Shown: positions 42,607-52,700 of the stretch, one piece after another | Layout: every line of letters begins with the position of its first letter | Numbering within the stretch: the first letter of the stretch is position 1 | NCBI GenBank assembly: GCA_024516155.1 | Contig: JAJJXM010000004.1 | Span: 1,116,001 to 1,180,000, forward strand | Direction of reading: 5' to 3' | Source: Pyronema omphalodes | Taxonomy: Eukaryota > Ascomycota > Pezizomycetes > Pezizales > Pyronemataceae | DNA length: 64,000 nt | Notes under the pieces: model-generated | The model's database searches: none | What the model saw: only the letters and a program-made list of their open reading frames with translations | Told to the model about the DNA's origin: nothing | Translations under genes and position numbers: made by a program

Positions 42607-43000
42607 CGGCTTCTTGGGATCGTTTGTTGTCGATGAGAAGGAGAGCGGAGCGAGGTGATTTCGATGAGATAGGTTCTTGTTGATGTGGGGGGTTGATGAA
42701 TGCCTTCGCCGGGGGCCTTCCCAGGGGTCTGAGGACTCCTCCTCGCTGTTCGCACAACCAGAAGGAGAAGACCTGGTCTGAAACTGCTTCAGCAAGGTAA
42801 ATCGAGGGAGCTCAAGACAATGCCGCACGAAAATTGGTGAATTTCCGCGTGGTTGTGGCGATGGCTGGGGGGGGGGGGGGGGTCGAAATTGCTGTGTGGT
42901 GTACGAAAATGTCTTGATTAGGCTGGATGAAACAAAATAATAACTGATGAAAAAGGCAAAACTGCCATAGGAAACTTGAACCGGCCGTGTAGATAGTGAC
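42607..43000 (-). other. LINE-M 5' UTR region
   Basis: Holds a G run at about 42867-42881; the ORF1 frame is open to about 42828 but without an ATG. Ends at the GAGCATAAGCGTC duplication (43001). Confidence 0.65.
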
Positions 43001-43013
43001 GAGCATAAGCGTC

Positions 43014-43217
43014 AATAAGATGGATCAGCGTCGTGGAATCAAGTCCCTAGTGGTGCAATGGATGACTCAGGGATTGATGAATGAACTTTAGTTTCTTTGA
43101 ACGATACAGAGCTCTCACGGTTCGTCTGGTCCAGTCCTCGTTGTAGACCGGATCGGACCGCAAATACTACTCCAGACTTGGATTAGGGCTGGTAGTCTTT
43201 TGGATACCATGGACTGG
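43014..43217. other. Host DNA between LINE-M and LINE-P
   Basis: Only 204 bp of apparently original sequence between the two element boundaries. No feature seen. Confidence 0.7.
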
Positions 43218-43374
43218 ACCGCCCCTGGATAGAGCAACAAACAAAACACTTCACCTTGGCGCTTTCTAACCGCCAACTTTTCGCTTAATTTTCCTATTTG
43301 GGAAATTCTACAGAAACATCACGGCTTCAAGCCCCCCCCTATCCGCGGCCCTGGCTCTCCACCAGCCCGCAGGC

Positions 43375-44217
43375 ATGCTCCGCTTTGGGGAGACTTCCTC
43401 CATCCAGCGGCATGCCCCGATTCCCTCCACTCCGAAACCCAGCGGCCAACCAGACGACGACGTCTTTGGCACCGCCCGCTCCGTCCCTCCTGGTACCCCC
43501 ACTCCGATGGCCATCAGGGGCTCTTCCGCAGCACACGCTCGCCTCCAACAGGCAGTTGGGAAACGAGCCCAAGCCACCCAGCCCCTCGAAGAGGAAGGCC
43601 CCGCGTGTGAAAAACGCGAGAAACGCGGTGACGACGCGCCCACGGTCGTATCTGTCATTAACCCTGGGTACATTCTCAGCCTTGGTAAGAGGCTGGATGC
43701 CCTGGACAAACGCGTCCCCGCCCTGGAGGAAGAGGTCACGCGCCTCCGCACAGTTAATCGTGAGCTTCGCGACCGCCTTAACGAGGCTCTCGCCAGACCC
43801 GCCCCGCCCGCCCCCAGACCGTCCCGCCCCACCGCGCAGACCACCGCCGCTCCGCTCCGGCCCCCCATTCCGATAGCCACCCAGCCGACCGTCGCACAGG
43901 TTGCCGCTGCCAACGCGAGCCTCCCCACCCCCACACCTGCCCTTACCACACCGTGGGCCAGCCACCAGTCGCGTCACGCGAAGAAGGTCCAGCAACGCGC
44001 TGGCAGCCTTCACGCCCCCGCCACAAACATCCCGTCTGAGGTCCGTCGCATCGTCTTCGCTCGTGACCCCGCCAGCGCAAACTGCTCCCAGCCCCTGGAC
44101 GCGTACACGGCAGCCATCAACAACTGTCTGTGGTACAAGAACGCGCCTCAGTTCCACCGCGTGTTAAAGGTGTCCCGCAACGCAAAGGGTACCCTGACGG
44201 CCACCACCGTCCCAGGG
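43375..44217 (+). pseudogene. LINE-P ORF1, N-terminal part
   Basis: Starts MLRFGETSSIQRHAP. Contains a predicted coiled coil (YILSLGKRLDALDKR, VPALEEEVTRLRTVNREL), a Pro/Ala-rich stretch, and the beginning of the RRM-like region (RIVFARDPASANCSQPL). Interrupted by A2 after PG; continues at 54904 in the same frame (VDAATLLRLYRNEI). The combined ORF1 would be 578 residues. Confidence 0.88.
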
Positions 44218-45472
44218 TGTCACACCCTATATTGTGTGAGTATAGAATAGGTAACATGTATAACATTTAGAGAACATGGCAAACTCGACAGGAGAATGAA
44301 TAATAAGGTTAGTATTCCCGGGCCGGAACCCCCTGAGGAGCTCCAGCTAGCCACGTCACGTGATTCGTGACTTTCCGAAAGGACCTCACGAGGATCCCGG
44401 CCCGAGGCGTCGCTACCTGTTATTCACTGTTAGTTTGGGAGGATCACAGATGGATGGGAACGAGGAACAACTTACCTCATGGGTGTCCACTTACCCATGA
44501 GAAAACTACAGACGACGCTGATGGAGACAGAAGACGACGGCGAAGGGACACCTCCTTATACTTGAGGTTGTGTTCCACCAAGCACGGCTACCAGAGGGCT
44601 TGCAAGAGAAGGGAATTCTCAGGAGCATGCAAGGCAAGCGAATGGGATCATCCGAGGTCTGAGTTGGATGGATAGTCGGCCAAGGAACAAGGCAGAGTCT
44701 AGTCAGCCAACAGGAGTGGAGCTCAGGACAAGGGTCAAGATTGCGTCAGCATGAGACGACGTTCTGCAGCAAGGAACACCACTCAGGGAAACTGTTGGAT
44801 GGAACTGATATGACGCGGCCTTAGGCCAATGACTACCAACTGCCAGATAAGACGGCGTTTGCGTACACACCAGGGTGTGGCTGCGCGCAAGTGCGCGCAG
44901 GTGGGGCAAATAACATCACACAGGAATGTGACGGGGCAGTGCGCTCCGGTAAGGCATAGTCTGCCTTATGATGTCAGATTCCTTCACTCGCAATCGAGAT
45001 TCTCTAGGGAGATCTATGATCAAGACGACTCATAAGATATATGACTCACATGTCATTATCAGAGGAGTCATTGCATTATGCGCTCAAGTGGAGTAACCCT
45101 TCACTAGGCGCTTAACCCCAATACCTGATTGGAAGGTGTGGTAGCACGGCGAGGAATGTCAAGGATTAATCTGACACGAAGGTCATCATGCAAGTGAACA
45201 ATTAATATGATTGCGCATGCAGCATGATGCGAGCCATCAGCAGATTTATCAAAGAATTGACTGACGTCTTATCTCCTAAGCTTAGTTTGGAAGTTGGTTC
45301 CCTTGGGGAGTCTGGGCGAACTTGTAGACGAAAGTCTATAAAAGACCCTAAGTCTTCCCACCGTCTCCTCCAGCATCAGCAACTTGATCTCTTGTTACGA
45401 CGTTACCTTTCTACACCAAATACCTCAGCACGAGACCCTTAAGTTTATTCGGCCTGTGATCGATTAGTTTAC

Positions 45473-47257
45473 TTTCGATCCAGTGCTTGCCCCCCTTTCT
45501 CCTCGTCTGTAGTTGCGCAGACTCTCCTCTTTATCTTGTTGAGAACATCTCTACCATGTCTCAACGCAATCTCGACTCTTTCAGGTTCAGGAACACCATT
45601 AACGTCGGGTCCCCTCCTCCACCTTCCCCCGAAAGATCCACACCGACGCCGAGTGGCGCGCGCAAACGCCCCACTATCCCACCTGCCGATAACGAACCCA
45701 GACCAGCCATCGCCGGAGTGTCACTGGCCGAACCGGATCGCCAACTCCTCCTCCAGCTTTCCCTACAAGTCGAGCGAATGGAGAAAGCCCTGCTTTCTTC
45801 GCAAGCCACCAGCACTAACCGCATACGCGAGCTCGAAAAACAAGTCGCCTCCATTACGGCAGAGCTGAACCGTACGCGCCGACAACTCACCGCTACCCCC
45901 GCACCCCACATGCAACCCGGCAACCCTACTGAAAGGGGAAGGTCCACCGCGCGGACCCCCACCCCAGCCGCCCCCAAACCACAGAAACCTACCACCGGCC
46001 ACCTGACCTGGGCTGAACGCATCAGCGCATCATTTGCAGGCAAGGACCAACAATTCACCACGGTGTCACGAAAGAAAAAGAAGCAGACACCGGCCCCCAT
46101 CATCCCGAAAGCCCTCCCCCGCATCGAAAGGGAGATCATCATTACACTTGACAACCCAAAACTCAACAGGAGCCGGGAAGAGGCAGCCACCAACATATTG
46201 AAGGGCCTCAACAATATCATCATAACCTCCGACGATATCCCCCTGCCCACCCTTACCCTTGCAAGGATCAACGACCACAACAAATTGGTGTTGACGACCA
46301 ACCCCACAACCCCCGCATCAGCATACGAACCATACATGACGATATTTCTCACCGCAATGCCCTGGATGAAGCCAATCTCCAGTACCACCAACAGCCGCTG
46401 GACTAAATTTCTAGTCCACAACATCCCGACCATCCGCAGTGGTGCAGGCGTGAAACAGATGATTGAATCAACATACCCCACCCTCAAACTCATGCAAGAG
46501 CCTCGCTGGCTAGTCCCAGACGACTGCCGCCTCAACAAACAAGCCTCCACGATGGTAATCGCCCTCAGCGGTATGGTTAACCTCAACCAAATCGGCACCA
46601 ACACTCTCCTTCTCTTCAACCGCAGGTGCCGGATTACCGAATACTTCTCCTGGACACCAACCACCCAGTGCCGGAACTGCCAGGTTTACGGCCACCACAC
46701 CTCTCTCTGCAAAGCGGAGAAACCCACTTGCGCTATCTGCGCCCAACCACACAGCACCAAGGACCACCAATGCCCTGTCCCCTCCTGTCGCGCCGGAAAG
46801 GCCTGCACCCACCCACCTGTGAAATGCGCTCTTTGCAGTGCTGCTCACCCAGCAACCGACCCTCTTTGCCCCGTACGGATCAAACTTCTCCCGGCCGGGA
46901 AAGGCAAGGCCCCCGACGCTGATAACGATTTGTCCATGGAGCGCGAGCTCTAATGACTGCACAAATATCTTTCCACACTTGACAAACTCCCCACTTGACC
47001 CGCGTAAATCGTAGCTTTTTCCTTTGTTTGTTTTTGTTTTGAAGGGCTAGTTTAGGTTTCCTTTGTAGGGTGAATATGTTTTCTTTATTTTTCAGTTTTG
47101 TTTGAAATACCCTGGGCATAGCCGGATCTCCTGTACATAGTATTATAGGTCGCGCGGGTGGTTGCATCCCAGAGCAACTGCGGTGTTGCAGGGTATGGGT
47201 ATGAAGTAGGTGGAGCGCAATAGCCATAGTAGCTCTAGTCGCAATAAACAAAGATCA
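45473..47257 (+). mobile_element. Half-LINE copy c (1785 bp), ORF1-only and intact
   Basis: Flanked by GATTAGTTTAC (45462-45472) and GATTAGTATAC (47258-47268). 5' end TTTCGATCCAGTGCTTG, 3' end AATAAACAAAGATCA. Same insertion point and orientation as copies a and b relative to the LTR. The right LTR of A2 is uninterrupted at this site, so this insertion came after A2 landed. Confidence 0.93.
45556..46953 (+). CDS. Half-LINE ORF1 protein, intact (465 aa)
   Basis: Starts MSQRNLDSFRFRNTI; a longer frame opens at 45487 but this ATG is conserved in all three copies. Features in order: Pro-rich start, a predicted coiled coil at about residues 60-110 (LLLQLSLQVERMEKALL, IRELEKQVASITAEL), a linker with TGHLTWAERISAS, an RRM-like ORF1 core (REIIITLDNP, LVLTTNPTTPASAY, TKFLVHNIPT), and Cys/His motifs CRNCQVYGHHTSLC near residue 373, CAICAQPHSTKDHQC, and CALCSAAHPATDPLC near 425. 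These are typical of the Gag-like ORF1 of Tad/I-type LINEs: RNA binding and RNP assembly. No endonuclease or RT follows; the remaining 304 bases are 3' UTR. RT and cleavage would have to come in trans. Confidence 0.9.
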   Translation: MSQRNLDSFRFRNTINVGSPPPPSPERSTPTPSGARKRPTIPPADNEPRPAIAGVSLAEPDRQLLLQLSLQVERMEKALLSSQATSTNRIRELEKQVASITAELNRTRRQLTATPAPHMQPGNPTERGRSTARTPTPAAPKPQKPTTGHLTWAERISASFAGKDQQFTTVSRKKKKQTPAPIIPKALPRIEREIIITLDNPKLNRSREEAATNILKGLNNIIITSDDIPLPTLTLARINDHNKLVLTTNPTTPASAYEPYMTIFLTAMPWMKPISSTTNSRWTKFLVHNIPTIRSGAGVKQMIESTYPTLKLMQEPRWLVPDDCRLNKQASTMVIALSGMVNLNQIGTNTLLLFNRRCRITEYFSWTPTTQCRNCQVYGHHTSLCKAEKPTCAICAQPHSTKDHQCPVPSCRAGKACTHPPVKCALCSAAHPATDPLCPVRIKLLPAGKGKAPDADNDLSMEREL

Positions 47258-47371
47258 GATTAGTATACTTCCTAGCTCTTGGGAAAATCTATTTGTCAAA
47301 TATCAGTCTTACGAAGACGAACTGATCGAAGAAACCTCTGTATTGAAAGCCTCAATACCCAGGTTCACACT

Positions 47372-47383
47372 ATAAACTTAAGG
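47372..47383 (+). other. Primer-binding site of A2, self-complementary type
   Basis: ATAAACTTAAGG, two bases past the LTR, complementary to 45437-45448. AAGTTTAC shortly downstream can also pair with it, so a local hairpin competes. Confidence 0.5.
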
Positions 47384-47489
47384 CTCAAGCTACTAAGTTT
47401 ACTTTTCGACACAATTACGGAAGACCCTCTTCTAGGGCAAGAAACACCAACACTCCTCAAAAAACTACCAACGGAAACTTCAATCTACA

Positions 47490-49679
47490 ATGGCCTCACG
47501 CAGACTTACTGGCGGTGCTGCCCACGACGATGGACTTGATGCGCCTATGGCTGATTCTGTCAGCATCACCCGTCCTCGTTCCTGGGAGGAAGTCACCTCT
47601 GTGGGACAACCAAGGGTTCAACATGGAACCACCCTTCACCTAGGCGATGTGCCACAGTGGGTTATTTTGATGATGGAAAGGATGACTTCGACCGAGGAGG
47701 ACATTAAGCGATTGATGGAAGCAGCTGGAACAGGGGCTGCAATGAACAAAGAATTGCAACGGATGAAGGGACTCTATCAGGAGATGGCCCAGGGGATGCA
47801 GAAAGCTTACGACATCATAGCAAAGAAGGGGAACCTTGACCAGGAGGTCAACCTTCAAACCGTTACCAGACTCGTTCAGGCCAGCAACGACTTTGCCGGC
47901 CAAGTTTGGAGGACAATTGGCGAACTTGCCACAGACACCAAAACAAAAGAGGCAGCCAATCAAGCGGCTGCGGAAAGACTCAACCATGGCATTCAGACAA
48001 CAAATGCCATCCTCAAAGCCTTTGCCCAGAGGCAACTAGAAATCAACAAGGAAATCGAGGAATGGGCCTGCTTTAAAAATACACAAGATGCCATTCGGGA
48101 GCAAGATGATGAACAGAGGGATAGGCGGATTGCAGCTCTTTCTAGAGCTGAAGAGGTGCACCAGCAACGCCTGCTGGACTATGAGGAACAGAGAGAGGAG
48201 GAAAAATTGGAGTTGGTAAACAAGGTTATTGGCCTTGTTATGTCAAAGATCCAGAAGAAGGAGCACTTCGATGCTAAGTGCCTAACTGAGGCTATGCATG
48301 AAGAAATGACTCCCAGACCTCCCTCACTTGGCAGGGCACCAGAGGTCCCCTTACCCCCATCGGTAGATGGATCCCCCGAAAATGTTGGAAGAAATGGTGG
48401 AAGAGGAAGTAAGCCCCCAGGAGGAGGACTACCGCCACCACCACCACCCCCATCTGATCCTTCGGACGGCGAGGACTCAGATGACTCATACATCAGAAAA
48501 GCGTTGGAAAGGAAGCGCCAGGAGCGCAAACAAAGGGCTCAACAAAAGAGGCCTGAGGCAAAGAATGCCACCGAGGCGTTCTTGGAGTCTCTTGTACTAA
48601 AATTGCAGCAATCTGGGGTCAACGAGCCGAGCAGACCAAAAATGCCTGAAATGAAGGCTCCTCAATATTTTTCTGGGAAGGGCAAGAATTTGTTTAGGGC
48701 TTGGTGGATGTCTGTGCAAGATTACATTGCGACATATGCCAAGGCTTTTCCAGATGAGGACGACCAGGTAAAATGGGTGGGGAGCTTGCTTACTCACAAA
48801 GCTCTCAGTTGGCACCAGGAGCGGCGAAAATCGATCCAAAGACAAGGACTTAAGGACACATGGCAAGCTTTCTCAAGCTCAATTGAGACCAGATTTGAAG
48901 ATAAGCGAGAAGCACAAAAAGATGTTAAAAGAATCACAGAACTCCAGTATGATGGAGATATTGACGACTACATAACCAAATTGAAAGACCTAAACATGCG
49001 TGTGGGAGCAATTGGCCCCATGTATCGAAACGTCATATGGGAGGCAATGACGCCCTCAATCAAAAAAATGGTATATCAGAGATTTGGAGGAATTCCAACA
49101 GACGATGAAGCAATGATTGATGCAGTTAAGGAAGCTGCTCATGTTGTGGAAAATTTGGAAGAGGAATTGAAGGGTCATAAGAAAAAGACTTTGGAAGTGC
49201 GGGAGGACCGCCATAAAGATAAAGGAAAACATAAGGAAACTGTGCGCCCAAAGGAGGTGCAGCACAAGGATAAATTCAAGGATAAAAAGGAGAAAAAGAG
49301 TTTTTCTGGGAAAAAGGACAAGAAGTCAATTTTTGCGTTAGGAAGGGAAGCTCTGAAGAATGTTCCTCAGAGCGAAATTGATAAACATAAGAAGGAAAAA
49401 GCTGACTGTTGGAGATGTGGGCGATCAGGACATAAGATGTTTGATTGTTACGCTAAGAAGACAGTTGGAGGAACAGAGCTCTCTGGCGAAGGAAAGGTTG
49501 CTTCCTCTGGCAAGAGGAAGAGAGACGATGACGATGATGGAAACAAAGGGCAGGAGAAGCCCAAGGAAACAAAAAAGTCAAAGACCGCAGCAGTGCGGCA
49601 GGATGAGGATGAAATAATGGAAGATGCTCAGCCCAGGATTTGGGAGATTGAGCAGAATGATGAGGAGTCGGATTTTTAA
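47490..49679 (+). CDS. gag: A2 gag polyprotein, intact (729 aa)
   Basis: MASRRLTGGAAHDDGLD start. N-terminal half is helical with coiled-coil character (residues about 60-290), then a Pro-rich hinge (GLPPPPPPPSDPSD), a capsid-type domain (FRAWWMSVQDYI, KALSWHQERRKS, ELQYDGDIDDYITKL), a Lys-rich stretch, and a CCHC knuckle CWRCGRSGHKMFDC near residue 638. Ends GAT TTT TAA. It is longer than the usual Ty3-type Gag because of the N-terminal helical region. Confidence 0.95.
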   Translation: MASRRLTGGAAHDDGLDAPMADSVSITRPRSWEEVTSVGQPRVQHGTTLHLGDVPQWVILMMERMTSTEEDIKRLMEAAGTGAAMNKELQRMKGLYQEMAQGMQKAYDIIAKKGNLDQEVNLQTVTRLVQASNDFAGQVWRTIGELATDTKTKEAANQAAAERLNHGIQTTNAILKAFAQRQLEINKEIEEWACFKNTQDAIREQDDEQRDRRIAALSRAEEVHQQRLLDYEEQREEEKLELVNKVIGLVMSKIQKKEHFDAKCLTEAMHEEMTPRPPSLGRAPEVPLPPSVDGSPENVGRNGGRGSKPPGGGLPPPPPPPSDPSDGEDSDDSYIRKALERKRQERKQRAQQKRPEAKNATEAFLESLVLKLQQSGVNEPSRPKMPEMKAPQYFSGKGKNLFRAWWMSVQDYIATYAKAFPDEDDQVKWVGSLLTHKALSWHQERRKSIQRQGLKDTWQAFSSSIETRFEDKREAQKDVKRITELQYDGDIDDYITKLKDLNMRVGAIGPMYRNVIWEAMTPSIKKMVYQRFGGIPTDDEAMIDAVKEAAHVVENLEEELKGHKKKTLEVREDRHKDKGKHKETVRPKEVQHKDKFKDKKEKKSFSGKKDKKSIFALGREALKNVPQSEIDKHKKEKADCWRCGRSGHKMFDCYAKKTVGGTELSGEGKVASSGKRKRDDDDDGNKGQEKPKETKKSKTAAVRQDEDEIMEDAQPRIWEIEQNDEESDF
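49671..49679 (+). promoter_or_regulatory. Candidate -1 frameshift at the A2 gag stop
   Basis: GAT TTT TAA as in A1; the -1 frame reads on as L-R-S-S-R-V-A-S-P-E-E-E and matches A1 (L-K-S-S-R-E-A-S-P-E-E-E), so the region past the gag stop is under coding constraint. Confidence 0.55.
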
Positions 49680-49717
49680 GATCCTCTAGGGTTGCGTCAC
49701 CTGAGGAGGAGGAATGT

Positions 49718-52700
49718 ATGTCTGACGCAGGAAAAATAATTTGTTCAGGAACAAAAAGGAAAATATCGGACAGCTTGGAGTCGACCAAGACAAAACTTCG
49801 ACGAACCGACAAAGGAACCTCTTCCAAAGGAACAAAAATGGAAGCTGTGGTTCCACCCCATCACGGAAAAAGGCCAATAATCAACATGGTGTTGAATTGG
49901 TCAAAGAACAAATTTCGAATGGTGCGAGTCCTACTTGATACAGGCTCCACCTCAGCTTTACTGGACAAAGGTTTTGTCCAAACTCACAAAATTCCTACTG
50001 TGAAAAGAGACCAGCCTCTTCAAATACGCAACTTCAATAATGAGGTAGTTGCTGGAGCTGGAGAATTCTTTACAGTTCCTTTTATGCTGCAGCACAAACA
50101 GCACTTCGCAGCAGAATCCTTCGAAGTCGCCCCTCTTGACAGCGACTGCGATGTCATCCTCCCTTATTGGTGGATGGCAAAACATCAACCGTGCAACATG
50201 TGGGGAGACAGCAATAACATCTCCTTCACAACACCACGTTGCACTGAAAATTGTACTAAGGCTCAGGCCAGTACATTCTCTCTCAAGGTCGACCACCGTG
50301 TACTCGACCACCCTGAGGCCTCAGTTATAGGCCATATTTCAGCTGTTGCCACTAAGGAGGAATTATCAGAGGCACTTCAACAGGTCCCTGAGAAATTCCG
50401 TAAGTGGATTAACATAATGACCAAGGAAGCAGCAGACAAGCTTCCAGAACACAAGCCTTACGACCATGCCATAGACTTGAAGGAAGGAGAAACTCCTCCT
50501 TGGGGGCCAGTCTATGCACTCAACGAAGTCGAGCTGGAAACACTTAGAGAAGGGTTGAAGGAAATGCTGAGGACAGGCAAGATTCGACCATCTAAATCTC
50601 CTGCCGCAGCACCAATTCTCTTTGTGCCAAAACCCCATGGGCGAGGTTTAAGGCTTTGTGTGGATTATAGGGGGATTAATAAAATAACAATAGCAAATCG
50701 CTACCCCCTCCCTCTTCTGTCTGAATTACAGGACAGAGTAAGAGGAGCTAAGTTCTTCACGAAAATGGATTTGAAGAACGGTTACCATTTGATTAGGATC
50801 AAAGAAGGCGATGAATGGAAAACAGCCTTCAGATGCAGATATGGGCTTCAAGAGTTTTTGGTTATGCCTTTTGGATTAAGCAATGCACCGGCCACATTCC
50901 AAGATATGATGAATCATATCTTCAGAGACATGTTGGATCAGGGAGTGATTGCTTATATTGATGATGTTCTTATCTACGCGGAAACAGAGGAGGAACATGA
51001 CAAATTGGTTAAGGAAGTCCTAAAGAGACTAGAAGAAAATGGGCAGGTAATATCTCCGGAGAAATGTGTTTGGGGGACAAACAAAGTGGAATTTTTGGGG
51101 TATATTATAAGCGAAAAGGGAATTGAGATGGCAAAGGATAAAGTGGAAACCGTCCTGGTTTGGGAACCTCCTAAATCCCTGAAAGAGACACAGGGCTTTC
51201 TTGGATTTGCAAACTTCTATCGCCGATTCATAAAGGACTTCTCAAGAATCTGTCGTCCTCTTACTGAATCAACCAAGGGCGACCCGAAGAAGTGGGAATG
51301 GACTGTTGCCATGGAATTGGCATTTGACGAGTTAAAGCAGAGGTTCACAAGAGCGCCAATATTGGGTCATTTTGATCCTAAAAAGGTTTGCATTGTTGAA
51401 ACTGATGCCTGTGACTTTGCCTTAGGCGCAGTCCTTTCTCAGAAAGGAGAGGACGGAAAGCTGCACCCTATTGCTTTCCATTCTAGGAAATTTACTCCAG
51501 CAGAGATCAATTACGAAATCCATGATAAAGAGCTCTTAGCTATTGTGGATTCATTTAAAATATGGAGAAGATACTTGGAGGGAGCAATGCACACAGTTCA
51601 GGTATTCAGCGACCATCAAAATTTGGAGTACTTCACCACAACAAAAGTACTCAATCGTCGCCAAGCAAGGTGGGCCCAAGAACTTGCTGGTATTGACTTT
51701 AAGATTTTTTACAGACCTGGAAGTAAGAATGGAAAGCCAGATGCTTTGTCAAGGCGTCCGGAGTTCCGCCCTGAAAAGGGGGGAGGTGAGGATCAGCCGA
51801 TTACGACTATCCTTCATAAAGAACATTTTGCATCAATTTCAGCAATCAGCAGTGGAGGTGAAGGAACATCATTTATTGTTTTCTCGGCACGGCTTAATTC
51901 TATTCCTTCTGTTAAATGGTCTGGTGAATTTTTAAAGATGGTTAGAGAGGCTGGAGAACTTGACGAAAATTATAAAAAAGCAGCAAGCAAAATAAAGGAT
52001 CCACTAACGATAGAAGATGGCATAATCTATCGGAAAGAGAAGTTATGGGTACCAAAGGATTTAATCAACATGGTCCTGGAATCAGAACACGACTCGAAAA
52101 TTGCAGGACACTTTGGTCAGGATAAGACCATTGAATTAATAAGAAGAAACTTTTGGTGGCCGAAGATGGATGAAAATATTATTGAATATATACAGAGCTG
52201 TTTGGAATGTCAGAAGGACAAGACGGCTAGGCACCTGAAGTATGGAATGTTGCAACCTTTGGAATTGACATATGCCCCATGGCAATCTGTTGCTATGGAT
52301 TTTATTACCGACCTACCAGAATCTAATGGGTGTGATCAACTATGGGTTATAGTTGATCGATTTACTAAAATGGCGCACTTCGTCCCCTTACAGAAAGACG
52401 GCAAGACAATTGCAGACCTTGCCAGAATATTCGCAAAGGAAATTTGGAAGTTGCATGGCTTACCCAAAGATATAGTGTCGGAGCGAGACTCCAGGTTCAC
52501 AAGCACCACCTGGAAAGCATTTCTTGGAACCCTAGGAATTAAACCAAGAATGTCAACAGCCTTCCACCCACAAACAGATGGACAGACGGAACGGCTCAAC
52601 CAAACAATCGAAGCTTACCTCCGCTCTTTTGTTAACCACGAAATGGACGACTGGGCTGATCTCTTACCCATGGCTGAGTTCGCATACAACAACTCAGTCA

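Larger units (their letters stand above)
15336..43000 (-). mobile_element. LINE-M, Tad1-like non-LTR element, broken and filled by nested insertions
   Basis: Bounded by a perfect 13-bp duplication GAGCATAAGCGTC (15323-15335 and 43001-43013). On the minus strand the 5' end is at 43000 and the 3' end at 15336, with a (TAAA)n-type tail. Remaining parts: 5' UTR and ORF1 (41134-42606), the first half of the RNase H domain (38953-39198), its second half plus the ORF2 C-terminus (15908-16732), and a 3' UTR. The endonuclease and RT parts of ORF2 are missing, apparently deleted between 39199 and 41133. Solo LTR X and everything inside it separates the RNase H halves. Confidence 0.9.
44218..47369 (+). 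repeat. Left LTR of A2, with half-LINE c inside
   Basis: LTR sequence is 44218-45472 and 47269-47369; the half-LINE accounts for the length excess over the right LTR. TATAAAAG at 45337-45344; PBS-complementary segment CCTTAAGTTTAT at 45437-45448. Confidence 0.93.

Noticed and set aside
41689..42636. 315-codon plus-strand ORF, Gly-rich
   Set aside because: Antisense to the Pro/Thr-rich ORF1 of LINE-M; the minus strand has the RRM-like conserved motifs.
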